Source: Brachybacterium huguangmaarense
GTDB lineage: Bacteria; Actinomycetota; Actinomycetes; Actinomycetales; Dermabacteraceae
Assembly (NCBI RefSeq): GCF_025725725.1
Contig: NZ_CP107020.1
Coordinates: 2,418,001-2,482,000 of the forward strand
DNA length: 64,000 bases
Direction: 5' to 3'
The notes under the pieces were generated by a model, which saw only the letters and a program-made list of their open reading frames with translations, searched no databases and had not been told where the DNA came from. Shown one piece after another: positions 20,674 to 28,800 of the stretch (positions are counted from its first letter, which is position 1; each line of letters opens with the position of its first letter). Position numbers and translations under genes: made by a program.

Positions 20674-20689
20674 GAATTGAATATAATTC
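20674..20689. promoter_or_regulatory. AT-rich promoter/operator of the LAL regulator
   Basis: An AT-only island in very GC-rich DNA contains TATAAT (20682-20687) inside the inverted repeat GAATT-N6-AATTC. It lies 132 bp upstream of the LuxR-type regulator start. A matching -35 is not evident, which suggests an activator-dependent promoter or an operator. Confidence 0.5.
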
Positions 20690-20821
20690 TCCCCAACGGA
20701 CGGCGCCCACGGCCCCGTTCCATGATCTGTCGCACCCGTATCCCCCCATTCCCCCCGCCACGGGTCGCGACCGGGACGGCGCACGAGTCTGCAGCCGCCC
20801 GCGACCAGAGGAAGGAGCCCC

Positions 20822-23572
20822 GTGGTCGTCCGACGTGCCTTGACGAAGGATCTCTCCGCGCTCGCGCAGCGCTCCGTCGACGGACTGCAGATCGCGCTCC
20901 TGGTCGGCCGCGCCGGCGTGGGCAAGTCGATGCTGGCCGGTGACGTCGCGAAGGCGACCGGGCTCCGCCAGATCCGCCTCGACCTGTTCCCCGAGGACGC
21001 CGCGACCCCCGGCCGGTCCGTCCGTGCGCTCGCGCGCATGCTCCGGGTGCCGCGCTCCGAGGACGGGGACGTCGTCGACGACCTCCTGGCCGGCTTCGAG
21101 CGCATGGGCCGCTGCCTCCTGCTCGTCGAGGACGTGCAGTGGATGGACGAGGTCTCCCAGCGCACGATCTGGCAGGTCGTGCGCCGGGCCACCGAGCTGC
21201 CGCTCATGCTCGTGATGACGTGCGTGGACACGTCGGGACCGCTCGCCGAGGGCGTCGCGCTCATGCTGCGGACCCTCGAGCGCGGGCGCCTCGTGGACGT
21301 CGTGCCCTTCAGCGAGACCGAGGTCCGCGACTACGTCGAGGAGATGTTCGGGATCCAGCTCGGCGCCGAGACCCTGCGCCGGGTGTACGAGTCGACGGAC
21401 GGCGTGCCCGCCCTGCTCGCCTCGGTCGCCCAGCAGCTGCGCATGACCGAGAGCATGGACCTCGACCGCGCCCTGCGCTCGATCGTCGACCGCAGCCGCA
21501 GCAGCGGTCTGCTGGTCCAGCAGGTCGGGGACGTGATGGACGAGGCGAGCACGCAGCTGCGCGCCGCCCTCATCGCGCTCTCCCTCGCGGGCCGCCTGAC
21601 CTCCGACCAGCTCACGCGCGTGCTCGACCTCCAGGGACTGCCGGACGTGAGCGCCCACGAGCTCGTCGCGACCACGCTCGTGAGCTCCGACGACGAGTAC
21701 GCGCTCCGGCTCGCCCATCCCCAGTACCCCTCGCCGATCCTCGCGTACGCGACGGGCGCCGACCGCCGCGACTCCCACCTCGCGCTCGCGCGCGTCCTGC
21801 GCGGCGTGGAGTCGCTCGAGCACCGGGCGGCCGTGGCGACGGTCCGCACGGTCCCCGAGCTCCTCCAGGAGATCGACGACCGCCTGCACGACGCCTACGC
21901 CCAGGTCGAGCTCGACCTGGCCTACCGTCTGGCCCGGATCGGGGCGCGGATCGACGAGAGCTATGCGATCGAGGTGGTGCTCGCGGCGCTGCGGACACGA
22001 CGCCCCCAGCTCCTGCGCGACCTGCGCGAGCGCCTCGTCGACACGCGGCCCTCGGTCACCCGCACCGTGGCCCTCGCGGTCATCGAGGACGACGTCGAGG
22101 GGCTGCGCTCGGCGAGCCGGCGCCTGGCCCGCGTCGACCCGCGCGAGATCACGGACGTGCGCGAGCTGCTCGCCCTCGCCTACGCGTTCCAGTACATCGC
22201 GCTGCGCCTGGTCGCCGAGGTGGTCCCGCCCGCCGTGCCCGACGCGCGCCGCCTGATCGACGAGATGGCCGACCGCCAGGCCGAGATCGCCGACATCGAC
22301 CCCGCCTGGGGCCGCGAGCTCGAGATGCTCGAGCTGGGCCTCCAGCTGTTCGTCGCGGCGACGGACTTCCAGTACACGACCGACGTCCGGCTCCAGCACC
22401 TCGACGAGCTGCGCGAGCGGATCGAGAGCTCGAGCCGGCCCGAGGCGATGGCCACGACGGTCGCGGCGATGAAGGGCATCATCCACCACCTCCACGGCGA
22501 CCTCGGCCCTGCGCGCACCGAGCTGCTGCGCGCCGTCTCGGGGCGCACGCTCGCCGGGCCCGACCTGTCGATGCAGGCCGCGTCCGCGCTGATCGACATC
22601 GAGTTCCAGCGCGGCGCGTGGGACACCGCGCACGTGCAGGCGCATCGTCAGCTGACCGGGGTGCTCGACGCGATGCGCCCGCCGCAGTGGGGCAAGCCCT
22701 TCGTGCTGGCCTCGCTCGTGCCCGCGTGCCGCGGCGACGAGTCGCTCATCACCAAGTCCTCCATGACGAGGTCCATCATCGAGGCCGATCATGTCGGCCT
22801 CGCGGCCCGGGCCCAGTGGGCCGCGTGGCGCAGCGTCGCCGTCGGCGGCCCTGCCGGGACGGCCGCGCCGGAGCTCGACGCCCTGGCCGACGCCGGACGG
22901 GGCCTCGGCCCCGGGGCCTACCTGCTCACCGTGCTGCGGGTCCGCGACCACCTCGCGGCCGGGGCACGGCACCGCGCCCTCGAGGCGCTCGGCGCCTTCG
23001 CCGACGAGGACTTCGCCCCGCACGCGATCGCCTACGCGCGCCATCACGTCGACGCCCTGCTGGCCGCCGACGTGCACGACGACGAGGCCGCCGAGCGAGA
23101 GTTCGCCGCGGCGGCCGAGGAGTACGCGGCGTATGCCGCCCAGAACACCTCGGCGCCGCCCCGCCTGTACGGCGCCGTCCTCGCCGAGGACTGGGCTCTC
23201 CATCGAGCCCGCCTCGGCGAGGGGACGCCCTCGCGGCTGGCCGCGCTGCTCGCCGACGCCGTCCTCGTGACCGAGAACTGCGGCGCCGAGCTGTGGCGCG
23301 ACCGCCTGCGCGCCCTGCACGGACGGATCGAGCCCGAGGCCCCCCTCCTGCTTGCCCCGGGAGGCGATCCGCTGTCCGTGCTGACCGCTCGGGAACGGGA
23401 GGTGGTGACGCTCGCGGCCGGTGGCCTGAGCAATCGCGACATCTCCCGCGCCCTCTTCGTGACCGTCCGCACCGCGGAGTATCACGTGCACAACGCCCTG
23501 ACGAAGCTCGGGCTCAGCTCTCGCGCCCAGCTGCGCGAGGTGATCGGCGAGCCTCAGGACTCCGCCGCGTAG
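20822..23572 (+). CDS. large ATP-binding LuxR-type (LAL) transcriptional regulator
   Basis: The 916-residue product is a signal-integrating regulator. It has an N-terminal AAA-like ATPase with Walker A GRAGVGKS (29-36) and Walker B LLLVEDVQWMDE (about 100-111), a long alpha-helical repeat region (200-820) and a C-terminal LuxR helix-turn-helix (LTAREREVVTLAAGGLSNRDISRALFV..RTAEYHVHNALTKLGL). The ligand is unknown. The start is GTG with AGAGGAAGGAG. Its last 19 bp overlap the end of the convergent lipoprotein gene. It is likely the regulator of the neighbouring divergent lipoprotein/glycosyltransferase promoters (inference from position). Confidence 0.88.
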   Translation: MVVRRALTKDLSALAQRSVDGLQIALLVGRAGVGKSMLAGDVAKATGLRQIRLDLFPEDAATPGRSVRALARMLRVPRSEDGDVVDDLLAGFERMGRCLLLVEDVQWMDEVSQRTIWQVVRRATELPLMLVMTCVDTSGPLAEGVALMLRTLERGRLVDVVPFSETEVRDYVEEMFGIQLGAETLRRVYESTDGVPALLASVAQQLRMTESMDLDRALRSIVDRSRSSGLLVQQVGDVMDEASTQLRAALIALSLAGRLTSDQLTRVLDLQGLPDVSAHELVATTLVSSDDEYALRLAHPQYPSPILAYATGADRRDSHLALARVLRGVESLEHRAAVATVRTVPELLQEIDDRLHDAYAQVELDLAYRLARIGARIDESYAIEVVLAALRTRRPQLLRDLRERLVDTRPSVTRTVALAVIEDDVEGLRSASRRLARVDPREITDVRELLALAYAFQYIALRLVAEVVPPAVPDARRLIDEMADRQAEIADIDPAWGRELEMLELGLQLFVAATDFQYTTDVRLQHLDELRERIESSSRPEAMATTVAAMKGIIHHLHGDLGPARTELLRAVSGRTLAGPDLSMQAASALIDIEFQRGAWDTAHVQAHRQLTGVLDAMRPPQWGKPFVLASLVPACRGDESLITKSSMTRSIIEADHVGLAARAQWAAWRSVAVGGPAGTAAPELDALADAGRGLGPGAYLLTVLRVRDHLAAGARHRALEALGAFADEDFAPHAIAYARHHVDALLAADVHDDEAAEREFAAAAEEYAAYAAQNTSAPPRLYGAVLAEDWALHRARLGEGTPSRLAALLADAVLVTENCGAELWRDRLRALHGRIEPEAPLLLAPGGDPLSVLTAREREVVTLAAGGLSNRDISRALFVTVRTAEYHVHNALTKLGLSSRAQLREVIGEPQDSAA

Positions 23573-24276
23573 TCCCCTCCCGCGAGCGGCACGACGAGGG
23601 AGTCGTTGCCGACCGCGTCGACCTGTGCGGACCCGCTCCCGCTGCTCACGCCGTAGACGATCGTGAACCGCAGCGCGCTCGCGTCCTTGTCGACCCCGGC
23701 CACGAGCACGGTCAGCCCTGCGCTCGAGGGTGCGGCGATGTCCGGGGAGGCGCCGCCCAGGGTGGGCGGGGTGACCGCGTCGGCGGGCACGGCGACCCAG
23801 CCGTCGGCGGTGAGCGCCTCGACGCTCACGACCACCGAGTCGAGGTGCAGCGTGTCCCCGCCGGTCGCGGACAGGCCGATCGTGAGGGGCTTGACGCTCT
23901 GTGCGGTCCAGTCGCGCAGGTCGCGCTCGGACCAGTACTTCGCGGTGAGCGTCATGGCCCCCGCCGGCAGCTCGTGCTCGGCGCTGCCCGTCGCGAGGTC
24001 GTTGGCCACCGCGGGGGCGGTGGGCGTCGCCGCGGGCGATGCCGTGGCGGCCGTGCTCGCCGAGCTCGCGGCGGCGGGGACCGTGGCGGCCTCCGTCGGC
24101 GCCGCCGAGGCGCTCGTCGACGTGCTCGTGGCCGCCTGGTGCGCCGCGTCGGCCGTCTGCCACGGCGGCGCGCTGCACGCGGCGAGCGCGAGGACGGCGC
24201 ACGCCACGCCGAGCGGCGCGGCGCGGCGCAGTCGGGATCGCCGGGTCGCCGTGGGCCTGCGTCGTGCAGTGGTCAT
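23554..24276 (-). CDS. putative secreted lipoprotein, unknown function
   Basis: The 240-residue product has an Arg-rich N-terminus, a hydrophobic stretch and a lipobox LALAAC with Cys34, so it is probably attached to the outer face of the membrane. About 60 low-complexity Ala/Ser/Thr residues follow, then a beta-rich domain (about 105-235) with no motif I recognise. It is transcribed away from the glycosyltransferase gene across a shared 353-bp region, and its end overlaps the regulator gene by 19 bp. Confidence 0.75.
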   Translation of the reverse strand: MTTARRRPTATRRSRLRRAAPLGVACAVLALAACSAPPWQTADAAHQAATSTSTSASAAPTEAATVPAAASSASTAATASPAATPTAPAVANDLATGSAEHELPAGAMTLTAKYWSERDLRDWTAQSVKPLTIGLSATGGDTLHLDSVVVSVEALTADGWVAVPADAVTPPTLGGASPDIAAPSSAGLTVLVAGVDKDASALRFTIVYGVSSGSGSAQVDAVGNDSLVVPLAGGDYAAES

Positions 24277-24629
24277 GTCCGCATCCTGATCTCGTGGGGG
24301 GTGGTCGGCAGTGCGTGCCGCTCACCGAGAAGTCTGCTGTCGGGAGGGGCCCGTGTCGCCGTTCGCCGCTACCAGGACCGCGACTCCGGTAGTGCGGGGG
24401 CGCGGCCCCGTAGTGCGGGCCGCGCGGGCCCTGGTAGTCGCCCCCCGAGCGCAGTGACGGGGTGCACACCACCTGCGCTGTCGACCCGTCGCCGTCGCCG
24501 CGAGGGGTGCGCTATCCCGGTGGTGCCCTGGTGGTGCGACCCCTTCCTTCCTGGTGGCGCGGACGAGCAGGCTGATGCCCGAGCCGCTCACCGCCCAGGC
24601 TCTCGACCGATCAGGAAGCAGGAACCACG
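24277..24629. promoter_or_regulatory. divergent control region between lipoprotein and glycosyltransferase genes
   Basis: There is no gene in this 353-bp gap. It holds two exact copies of GTAGTGCGGG (24389-24398 and 24410-24419) spaced 21 bp, two DNA turns. A third partial GGTAGT lies at 24433. Closer to the glycosyltransferase are two GGTGGTGC copies 11 bp apart (24519 and 24530), one turn. Such phasing fits tandem regulator binding on one DNA face. GAAGCAGGAA-like purines precede the glycosyltransferase ATG. Confidence 0.5.
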
Positions 24630-26120
24630 ATGTCGCAGGTACTCGAGACCTCACCGCTCGTCACCACGGAGCCCGAGGGCGTGCTCGCCCCGGGCGCCGG
24701 CCACGCGGCCACGCATCGCGGCGACTTCGCGGAGATGGACAAGTACGCGCCGCGGTTCGTGCCGGTCCAGCGCCAACACGCCCGGATCGGCTGCGTCATC
24801 CCCGCGTACAACGAGGAGGGCTCGATCGGACAGGTGCTGGGCTCGCTGCTCGAGCAGACGCACGTGCCCGACGAGATCCACGTCGTCGTCAACAACTCCT
24901 CGGACGACACCTTCTGGGTGGCCCGCGAGTTCGCGGGGCGCCACGAGCGCTGGTACCGCGACGAGCTGATGGTCAGCGAGGTCTACGTGCACGACGCCGG
25001 GTCGGTTCCCGACCGCAAGGTGGGTGCCCTCAACATCGGCTTCGCCTACGTCGAGGACTGCGACTACCTGCTCGGCGTCGACGGCGACGCGATCCTGCGG
25101 CGCGACACGGTCGAGCGCCTGCTCGCGGAGATCGAGTCGGACCGGCGCATCGGGGGGATCAGCGCGATCTACACGATGGACTACGCGGAGGGGCGGACCG
25201 CGGGGGCCAAGTACCTCATCAGCGGCCAGCGCCAGCAGTTCGCGAGCTTCAACATGCAGAACCTGCTGCGCGGGCGCAACATGGCCGTGATCGGCGGCCA
25301 GTGCTCCATCTTCTCCGTCGAGGCGCTCCAGGGCGTGCGCGACGCCTACCGTCAGGCGGGCCCGTGGGTCGCGGACTCCGAGGTCGAGGACTCGCTGCTC
25401 TCGCTCCAGCTCAAGAAGCTCGGCTTCGCGACCAAGATCAGCGCGACCGCGCGCGCCTCGGTCGGCGCCATGACCACGCTCAAGGCGCTCGACGCCCAGC
25501 AGGTCAAGTGGAGCTACGGGGCGATCGACCTGATGTGGCCGGGCCAGCGCGGCAACACCTCGGGCCAGCCGTTCCACCCCAACCTGCGCCTGCGGTGGAT
25601 GGAGAACGGCTCGATGCTGCTGAACCTCGTCGCCCGCGTCGGCTTCGTGCTGCTGCTCGTGGCCTCGCTCAGCATCGGCGCCTGGGTGTTCTCGCCCTGG
25701 TGGCTCGTGCCGCCGGTCGTCTCCGTGCTGCTGAACCTGCGCGTCGCGATGTCGATGCACGACCGCAGCTGGCGCGACATCCTGTTCGCGGCGCTCTACG
25801 TGCCGGGCGAGGTCTACATGTGGATCAAGCTCGGGCACTTCATCCGCGCGTGGACCAAGTTCTTCTCCCGCACCGAGGTCGACAACTGGGGCGCCCAGGC
25901 GGCGGCCGAGCAGGGCCGCGGCGGCTACGCCTACCTGCAGCCCGTGCTGTACCTGCTGGCCTTCACGGCCACCCTCGTGGTCGGCTGGATGGCCGCGCCG
26001 CTCCTGGTCAAGGAGTCCGTGCTGTGGGTGACGTGGCCGCTGCTCGCGGGCGTCACCGTGATGCAGACCCTCGGCATGGCGATCCGGCTCGTGCGGCGCC
26101 AGCGCGGCTTCACCGTCTGA
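24630..26120 (+). CDS. membrane glycosyltransferase family 2, processive type
   Basis: The 496-residue product has a GT-A domain: IGCVIPAYNEEGSIGQVL near 53, VNNSSDD, the DxD at 151-153 (GVDGDA), an acidic EVED at 251-254 and a Q-x-x-x-W variant (QQVKW, 290-294). It is followed by four or more membrane helices from about 325. This layout is that of polymerising enzymes such as poly-N-acetylglucosamine or hyaluronan synthases that extrude the chain. The sugar is unknown. No deacetylase or export partner is adjacent. A strong hairpin follows the stop. Confidence 0.85.
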   Translation: MSQVLETSPLVTTEPEGVLAPGAGHAATHRGDFAEMDKYAPRFVPVQRQHARIGCVIPAYNEEGSIGQVLGSLLEQTHVPDEIHVVVNNSSDDTFWVAREFAGRHERWYRDELMVSEVYVHDAGSVPDRKVGALNIGFAYVEDCDYLLGVDGDAILRRDTVERLLAEIESDRRIGGISAIYTMDYAEGRTAGAKYLISGQRQQFASFNMQNLLRGRNMAVIGGQCSIFSVEALQGVRDAYRQAGPWVADSEVEDSLLSLQLKKLGFATKISATARASVGAMTTLKALDAQQVKWSYGAIDLMWPGQRGNTSGQPFHPNLRLRWMENGSMLLNLVARVGFVLLLVASLSIGAWVFSPWWLVPPVVSVLLNLRVAMSMHDRSWRDILFAALYVPGEVYMWIKLGHFIRAWTKFFSRTEVDNWGAQAAAEQGRGGYAYLQPVLYLLAFTATLVVGWMAAPLLVKESVLWVTWPLLAGVTVMQTLGMAIRLVRRQRGFTV

Positions 26121-26132
26121 GCCCTGGACGCC

Positions 26133-26168
26133 GAGCGCCCCGCCCCCTCATCCGGGGGCGGGGCGCTC
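26133..26168. terminator. two-way terminator between glycosyltransferase and FMN reductase genes
   Basis: A perfect 15-bp inverted repeat (arms 26133-26147 and 26154-26168, loop TCATCC) lies between convergent genes. Confidence 0.85.
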
Positions 26169-26188
26169 GCACGTGCGCGGCCGGCGCG

Positions 26189-26728
26189 TCAGGAGACGGC
26201 GGCGGGGGTCTCGGCCTGCAGGGCCGCGACGATCTCGCCGAGGCGGGTCGCGGTGTCCTCCCGCACGAACAGCTCGCCCTCGACCAAGAGGTCCTCGCGG
26301 AAGCCGAGGCCGACGCTGCCGACGACGTCGGCGCCGACCCTGCCCATCAGGGTCTCGAGCAGGGGCAGGACCTCGTTCGCCGCGCCCCAGCCGTAGCCGA
26401 CGAGGGCGACGGGCAGGTCGTTCCACTCCTCCCACAGGAAGTCGACGGCGTTCTTGAGGGCACCGGGGTAGGAGCCGTTGTACTGCGGGGTGACGATGAC
26501 CGCCGCGTCGAGCGCGCCGATCCGCCGTCCCCACGACCGGGCGTGGGGCGTGTTCTTCTCCGCCCCGGACTTGGGGCTGGCCGGCTCGTCGAAGGCCGGG
26601 AGGGCCACCTCGCCGAGCTCGATCAGGTCGATGTCCCACGTCGGGTCCACGGTCCCCTCCACCCAGCGGGCGACATGCGCTCCGACGCGGTTGGGACGGG
26701 CGCTGGCGACGATGATTCCGAGCTTCAT
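26189..26728 (-). CDS. NADPH-dependent FMN reductase family flavoprotein
   Basis: The 179-residue flavodoxin-fold protein begins MKLGIIVASARPNRVGAHVARWV with the FMN phosphate loop, has VTPQYNGSYPGALKNAVDFL (isoalloxazine contact) and ends with a C-terminal helix. Such enzymes reduce FMN, quinones or azo compounds with NAD(P)H. I choose the start at 26728, preceded by GGGGGT, because the upstream extension is not family-like. It belongs to the accessory block and is divergent from the HIT gene. Confidence 0.85.
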   Translation of the reverse strand: MKLGIIVASARPNRVGAHVARWVEGTVDPTWDIDLIELGEVALPAFDEPASPKSGAEKNTPHARSWGRRIGALDAAVIVTPQYNGSYPGALKNAVDFLWEEWNDLPVALVGYGWGAANEVLPLLETLMGRVGADVVGSVGLGFREDLLVEGELFVREDTATRLGEIVAALQAETPAAVS

Positions 26729-26841
26729 ACCCCCAGGGTGCACCTGTGGCGCCCCCAAGCGCACGTGTCGACGACATGCTGTGCCACACACCACCGCCGG
26801 ACGGGCGGCCCGCGGTCCGTCGCGCCCGTCGGGGCGCTCGA

Positions 26842-26847
26842 TAGACT
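26842..26847 (+). promoter_or_regulatory. candidate -10 element for a leaderless HIT/phoH transcript
   Basis: TAGACT ends 6 nt before the ATG at 26854, and there is no ribosome site in between. The spacing is identical to that at comEA. Confidence 0.5.
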
Positions 26848-26853
26848 CCCCCC

Positions 26854-27222
26854 ATGACCGACCCCGTCTCGCGCCCCGACCCCGACTGCGTGTTCTGCGG
26901 CATCGTCGCCGGCGACATCCCCTCGGACCAGGTGTTCGCCGACGATCGGGTGGTCGCCTTCCGCGACCTCGCGCCGAAGGCGCCCGTGCACGTGCTCGTG
27001 GTCCCCCGGGAGCACTCGCGGGACGTGCGCGAGCTCGCCGGGAATCCCGTGCTGCTCGCCCACGTTGTCCAGGTGGCGGGCCTGGTCGCGCGCGACCAGG
27101 CCGACGGCGACTTCCGCCTCGTGTTCAACACGGGGGCGCGCGCCGGCCAGACCGTCATGCATGCCCACGCCCACGTCCTCGCGGGCGCCGACCAGAACGA
27201 ATCCGACACAGGAGCGCTGTGA
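26854..27222 (+). CDS. HIT family nucleotide-binding protein (HinT-like)
   Basis: The 122-residue product has CVFCGIVAGDIPSD at the N-terminus and the histidine triad His103-x-His105-x-His107 (MHAHAHVLAG). HinT-like proteins hydrolyse AMP-lysine and other nucleoside phosphoramidates. Its stop overlaps the phoH GTG by 4 bp. It starts the conserved HIT-phoH-ybeY-corC-era operon. Confidence 0.92.
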   Translation: MTDPVSRPDPDCVFCGIVAGDIPSDQVFADDRVVAFRDLAPKAPVHVLVVPREHSRDVRELAGNPVLLAHVVQVAGLVARDQADGDFRLVFNTGARAGQTVMHAHAHVLAGADQNESDTGAL

Positions 27223-28331
27223 CAGCATCCGTCACCCCCGGGCCGCGGCCCACCGTCATCGACCGTCGTCTCGCGATCCCCGACCACCTGAGCCCCTTCC
27301 AGGTCCTCGGGGAGAACGACCAGGCCCTCGCCGCGCTCGAGGACGTCGTCCCGGACACCGACGTGACCGTGCGCGGCCACGAGGTGACCCTGCGCGGCAC
27401 CGAGGACGCGGTGCGGCGCGCCGAGCACATCGTGCGCTCCATCATCGAGCTCGCCACGACGGGCCAGTCCGTGACCGCAGAGGCCGTCCAGCGGGCCGCC
27501 GCGCTCTACGGCGACGACCGGCTGCGCGACGAGCGCATCGAGCAGGTGCTGTCCCAGTCGATCCTGTCCTCGCGCGGGCGCACCATCCGCCCCAAGACGC
27601 TCGGCCAGAAGCAGTACATCGACGCGATCGACGAGAACACGATCACCTTCGGGATCGGGCCCGCGGGCACCGGCAAGACCTATCTCGCCGTCGCCAAGGC
27701 GGTGCAGATGCTGCTGGACAAGCGCATCAACCGGATCATCCTCACGCGCCCCGCCGTGGAGGCGGGGGAGCGGCTCGGCTTCCTGCCCGGCACGCTCAAC
27801 GAGAAGATCGACCCGTACCTGCGTCCCCTCTACGACGCGCTGCACGACATGCTCGACCCCGAGTCGATCCCGCGCCTCATGGGCGCGGGCACGATCGAGG
27901 TCGCCCCCCTCGCGTACATGCGCGGGCGCACCCTCAACGACGCCTTCATCATCCTCGACGAGGCCCAGAACACGACGCCCGAGCAGATGAAGATGTTCCT
28001 GACCCGCCTCGGCTTCAACTCGACGATGGTGGTCACGGGCGACGTCACCCAGGTCGACCTGCCGGGGGAGACCCGCAGCGGCCTGCGCGTCGTCGAGCAG
28101 GTGCTCGCCGGCGTCGACGACATCGCGTTCTGCCGCCTCACCTCGCGCGACGTGGTGCGCCACCGTCTCGTCTCCGACATCGTCGAGGCGTACGGCCGCT
28201 GGGAGATCGGCAGCGGCAACCGGGAGCAGCGTCGTCGCGGCGCCGCCCGCAGCTCCTCGCGCCCCGCCGGCCGCGGCGCGTCCGCCCACCGTCCCGCCGA
28301 CGCCGCCGAGACCTCCGGGGAGGACCGATGA
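27219..28331 (+). CDS. PhoH family ATPase
   Basis: The 370-residue product has an N-terminal KH-like region (TDVTVRGHEVTLRGTEDAV), the Walker A GPAGTGKTY and the Walker B-like FIILDEAQNTT, then QMKMFLTRLGFNS and TGDVTQVDLP. PhoH proteins are RNA-associated ATPases linked to ribosome and RNA metabolism through YbeY. The Arg/Ser-rich tail of about 40 residues is likely disordered. The GTG start overlaps the HIT gene, and the ATG of ybeY overlaps its stop, so the three are translationally coupled. Confidence 0.92.
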   Translation: MTASVTPGPRPTVIDRRLAIPDHLSPFQVLGENDQALAALEDVVPDTDVTVRGHEVTLRGTEDAVRRAEHIVRSIIELATTGQSVTAEAVQRAAALYGDDRLRDERIEQVLSQSILSSRGRTIRPKTLGQKQYIDAIDENTITFGIGPAGTGKTYLAVAKAVQMLLDKRINRIILTRPAVEAGERLGFLPGTLNEKIDPYLRPLYDALHDMLDPESIPRLMGAGTIEVAPLAYMRGRTLNDAFIILDEAQNTTPEQMKMFLTRLGFNSTMVVTGDVTQVDLPGETRSGLRVVEQVLAGVDDIAFCRLTSRDVVRHRLVSDIVEAYGRWEIGSGNREQRRRGAARSSSRPAGRGASAHRPADAAETSGEDR

Positions 28332-28795
28332 CCATCGAGGTCAACAACGAGACCACGTACCGGGTCGACGAGACCGAGTTCGTCGAGCTCGCCCGCTACG
28401 TGTTCGCCGCCATGCACCTGCACCCGTCCACCGAGCTGTCGATCGTCTTCGTGGACGAGGACGCCATGACCCGTCTGCACGTGGAGTGGATGGACGAGCC
28501 CGGCCCGACCGACGTGCTCAGCTTCCCGATGGACGAGCTGCGCCCGGGCACCGAGGACGACGAGACGCCCGAGGGCATGCTCGGCGACATCGTGCTGTGC
28601 CCCTCGGTGGCCGCCGCCCAGGCCGCGTCCAACGGCCACAGCGCGGTCGAGGAGATGCTGCTGCTGACCACCCACGGGATCCTGCACCTGCTGGGATACG
28701 ACCATGCCGAGGAGGAGGAGCGCCGCGTCATGTTCGACCTCCAGCGCAAGCTCCTGCTGACCTTCCTGGCCTCGCGCGAGACCCGGAGCTCCTGA
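28328..28795 (+). CDS. ybeY: endoribonuclease YbeY, rRNA maturation factor
   Basis: The 155-residue product has the zinc motif His116-x3-His120-x5-His126 in THGILHLLGYDH and the conserved DVLSFPMDE. YbeY acts in 16S rRNA 3'-end maturation and ribosome quality control. The ATG start lies in an ATGA overlap with phoH. Confidence 0.95.
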   Translation: MTIEVNNETTYRVDETEFVELARYVFAAMHLHPSTELSIVFVDEDAMTRLHVEWMDEPGPTDVLSFPMDELRPGTEDDETPEGMLGDIVLCPSVAAAQAASNGHSAVEEMLLLTTHGILHLLGYDHAEEEERRVMFDLQRKLLLTFLASRETRSS

Positions 28796-28800
28796 CCTCG

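Noticed and set aside
20721-20880. Small upstream reading frame in the LAL leader
   Set aside because: The ATG has no ribosome site and the frame runs on into the regulator gene without a stop before it, so it is likely a shadow frame.
19385-24472. A 1695-codon open frame on the minus strand
   Set aside because: It runs antisense to dnaJ, rsmE and the LAL gene and has the Arg/Gly/Ala/His-rich composition of GC-rich shadow frames; no domain is recognisable except the in-frame lipoprotein shadow region.
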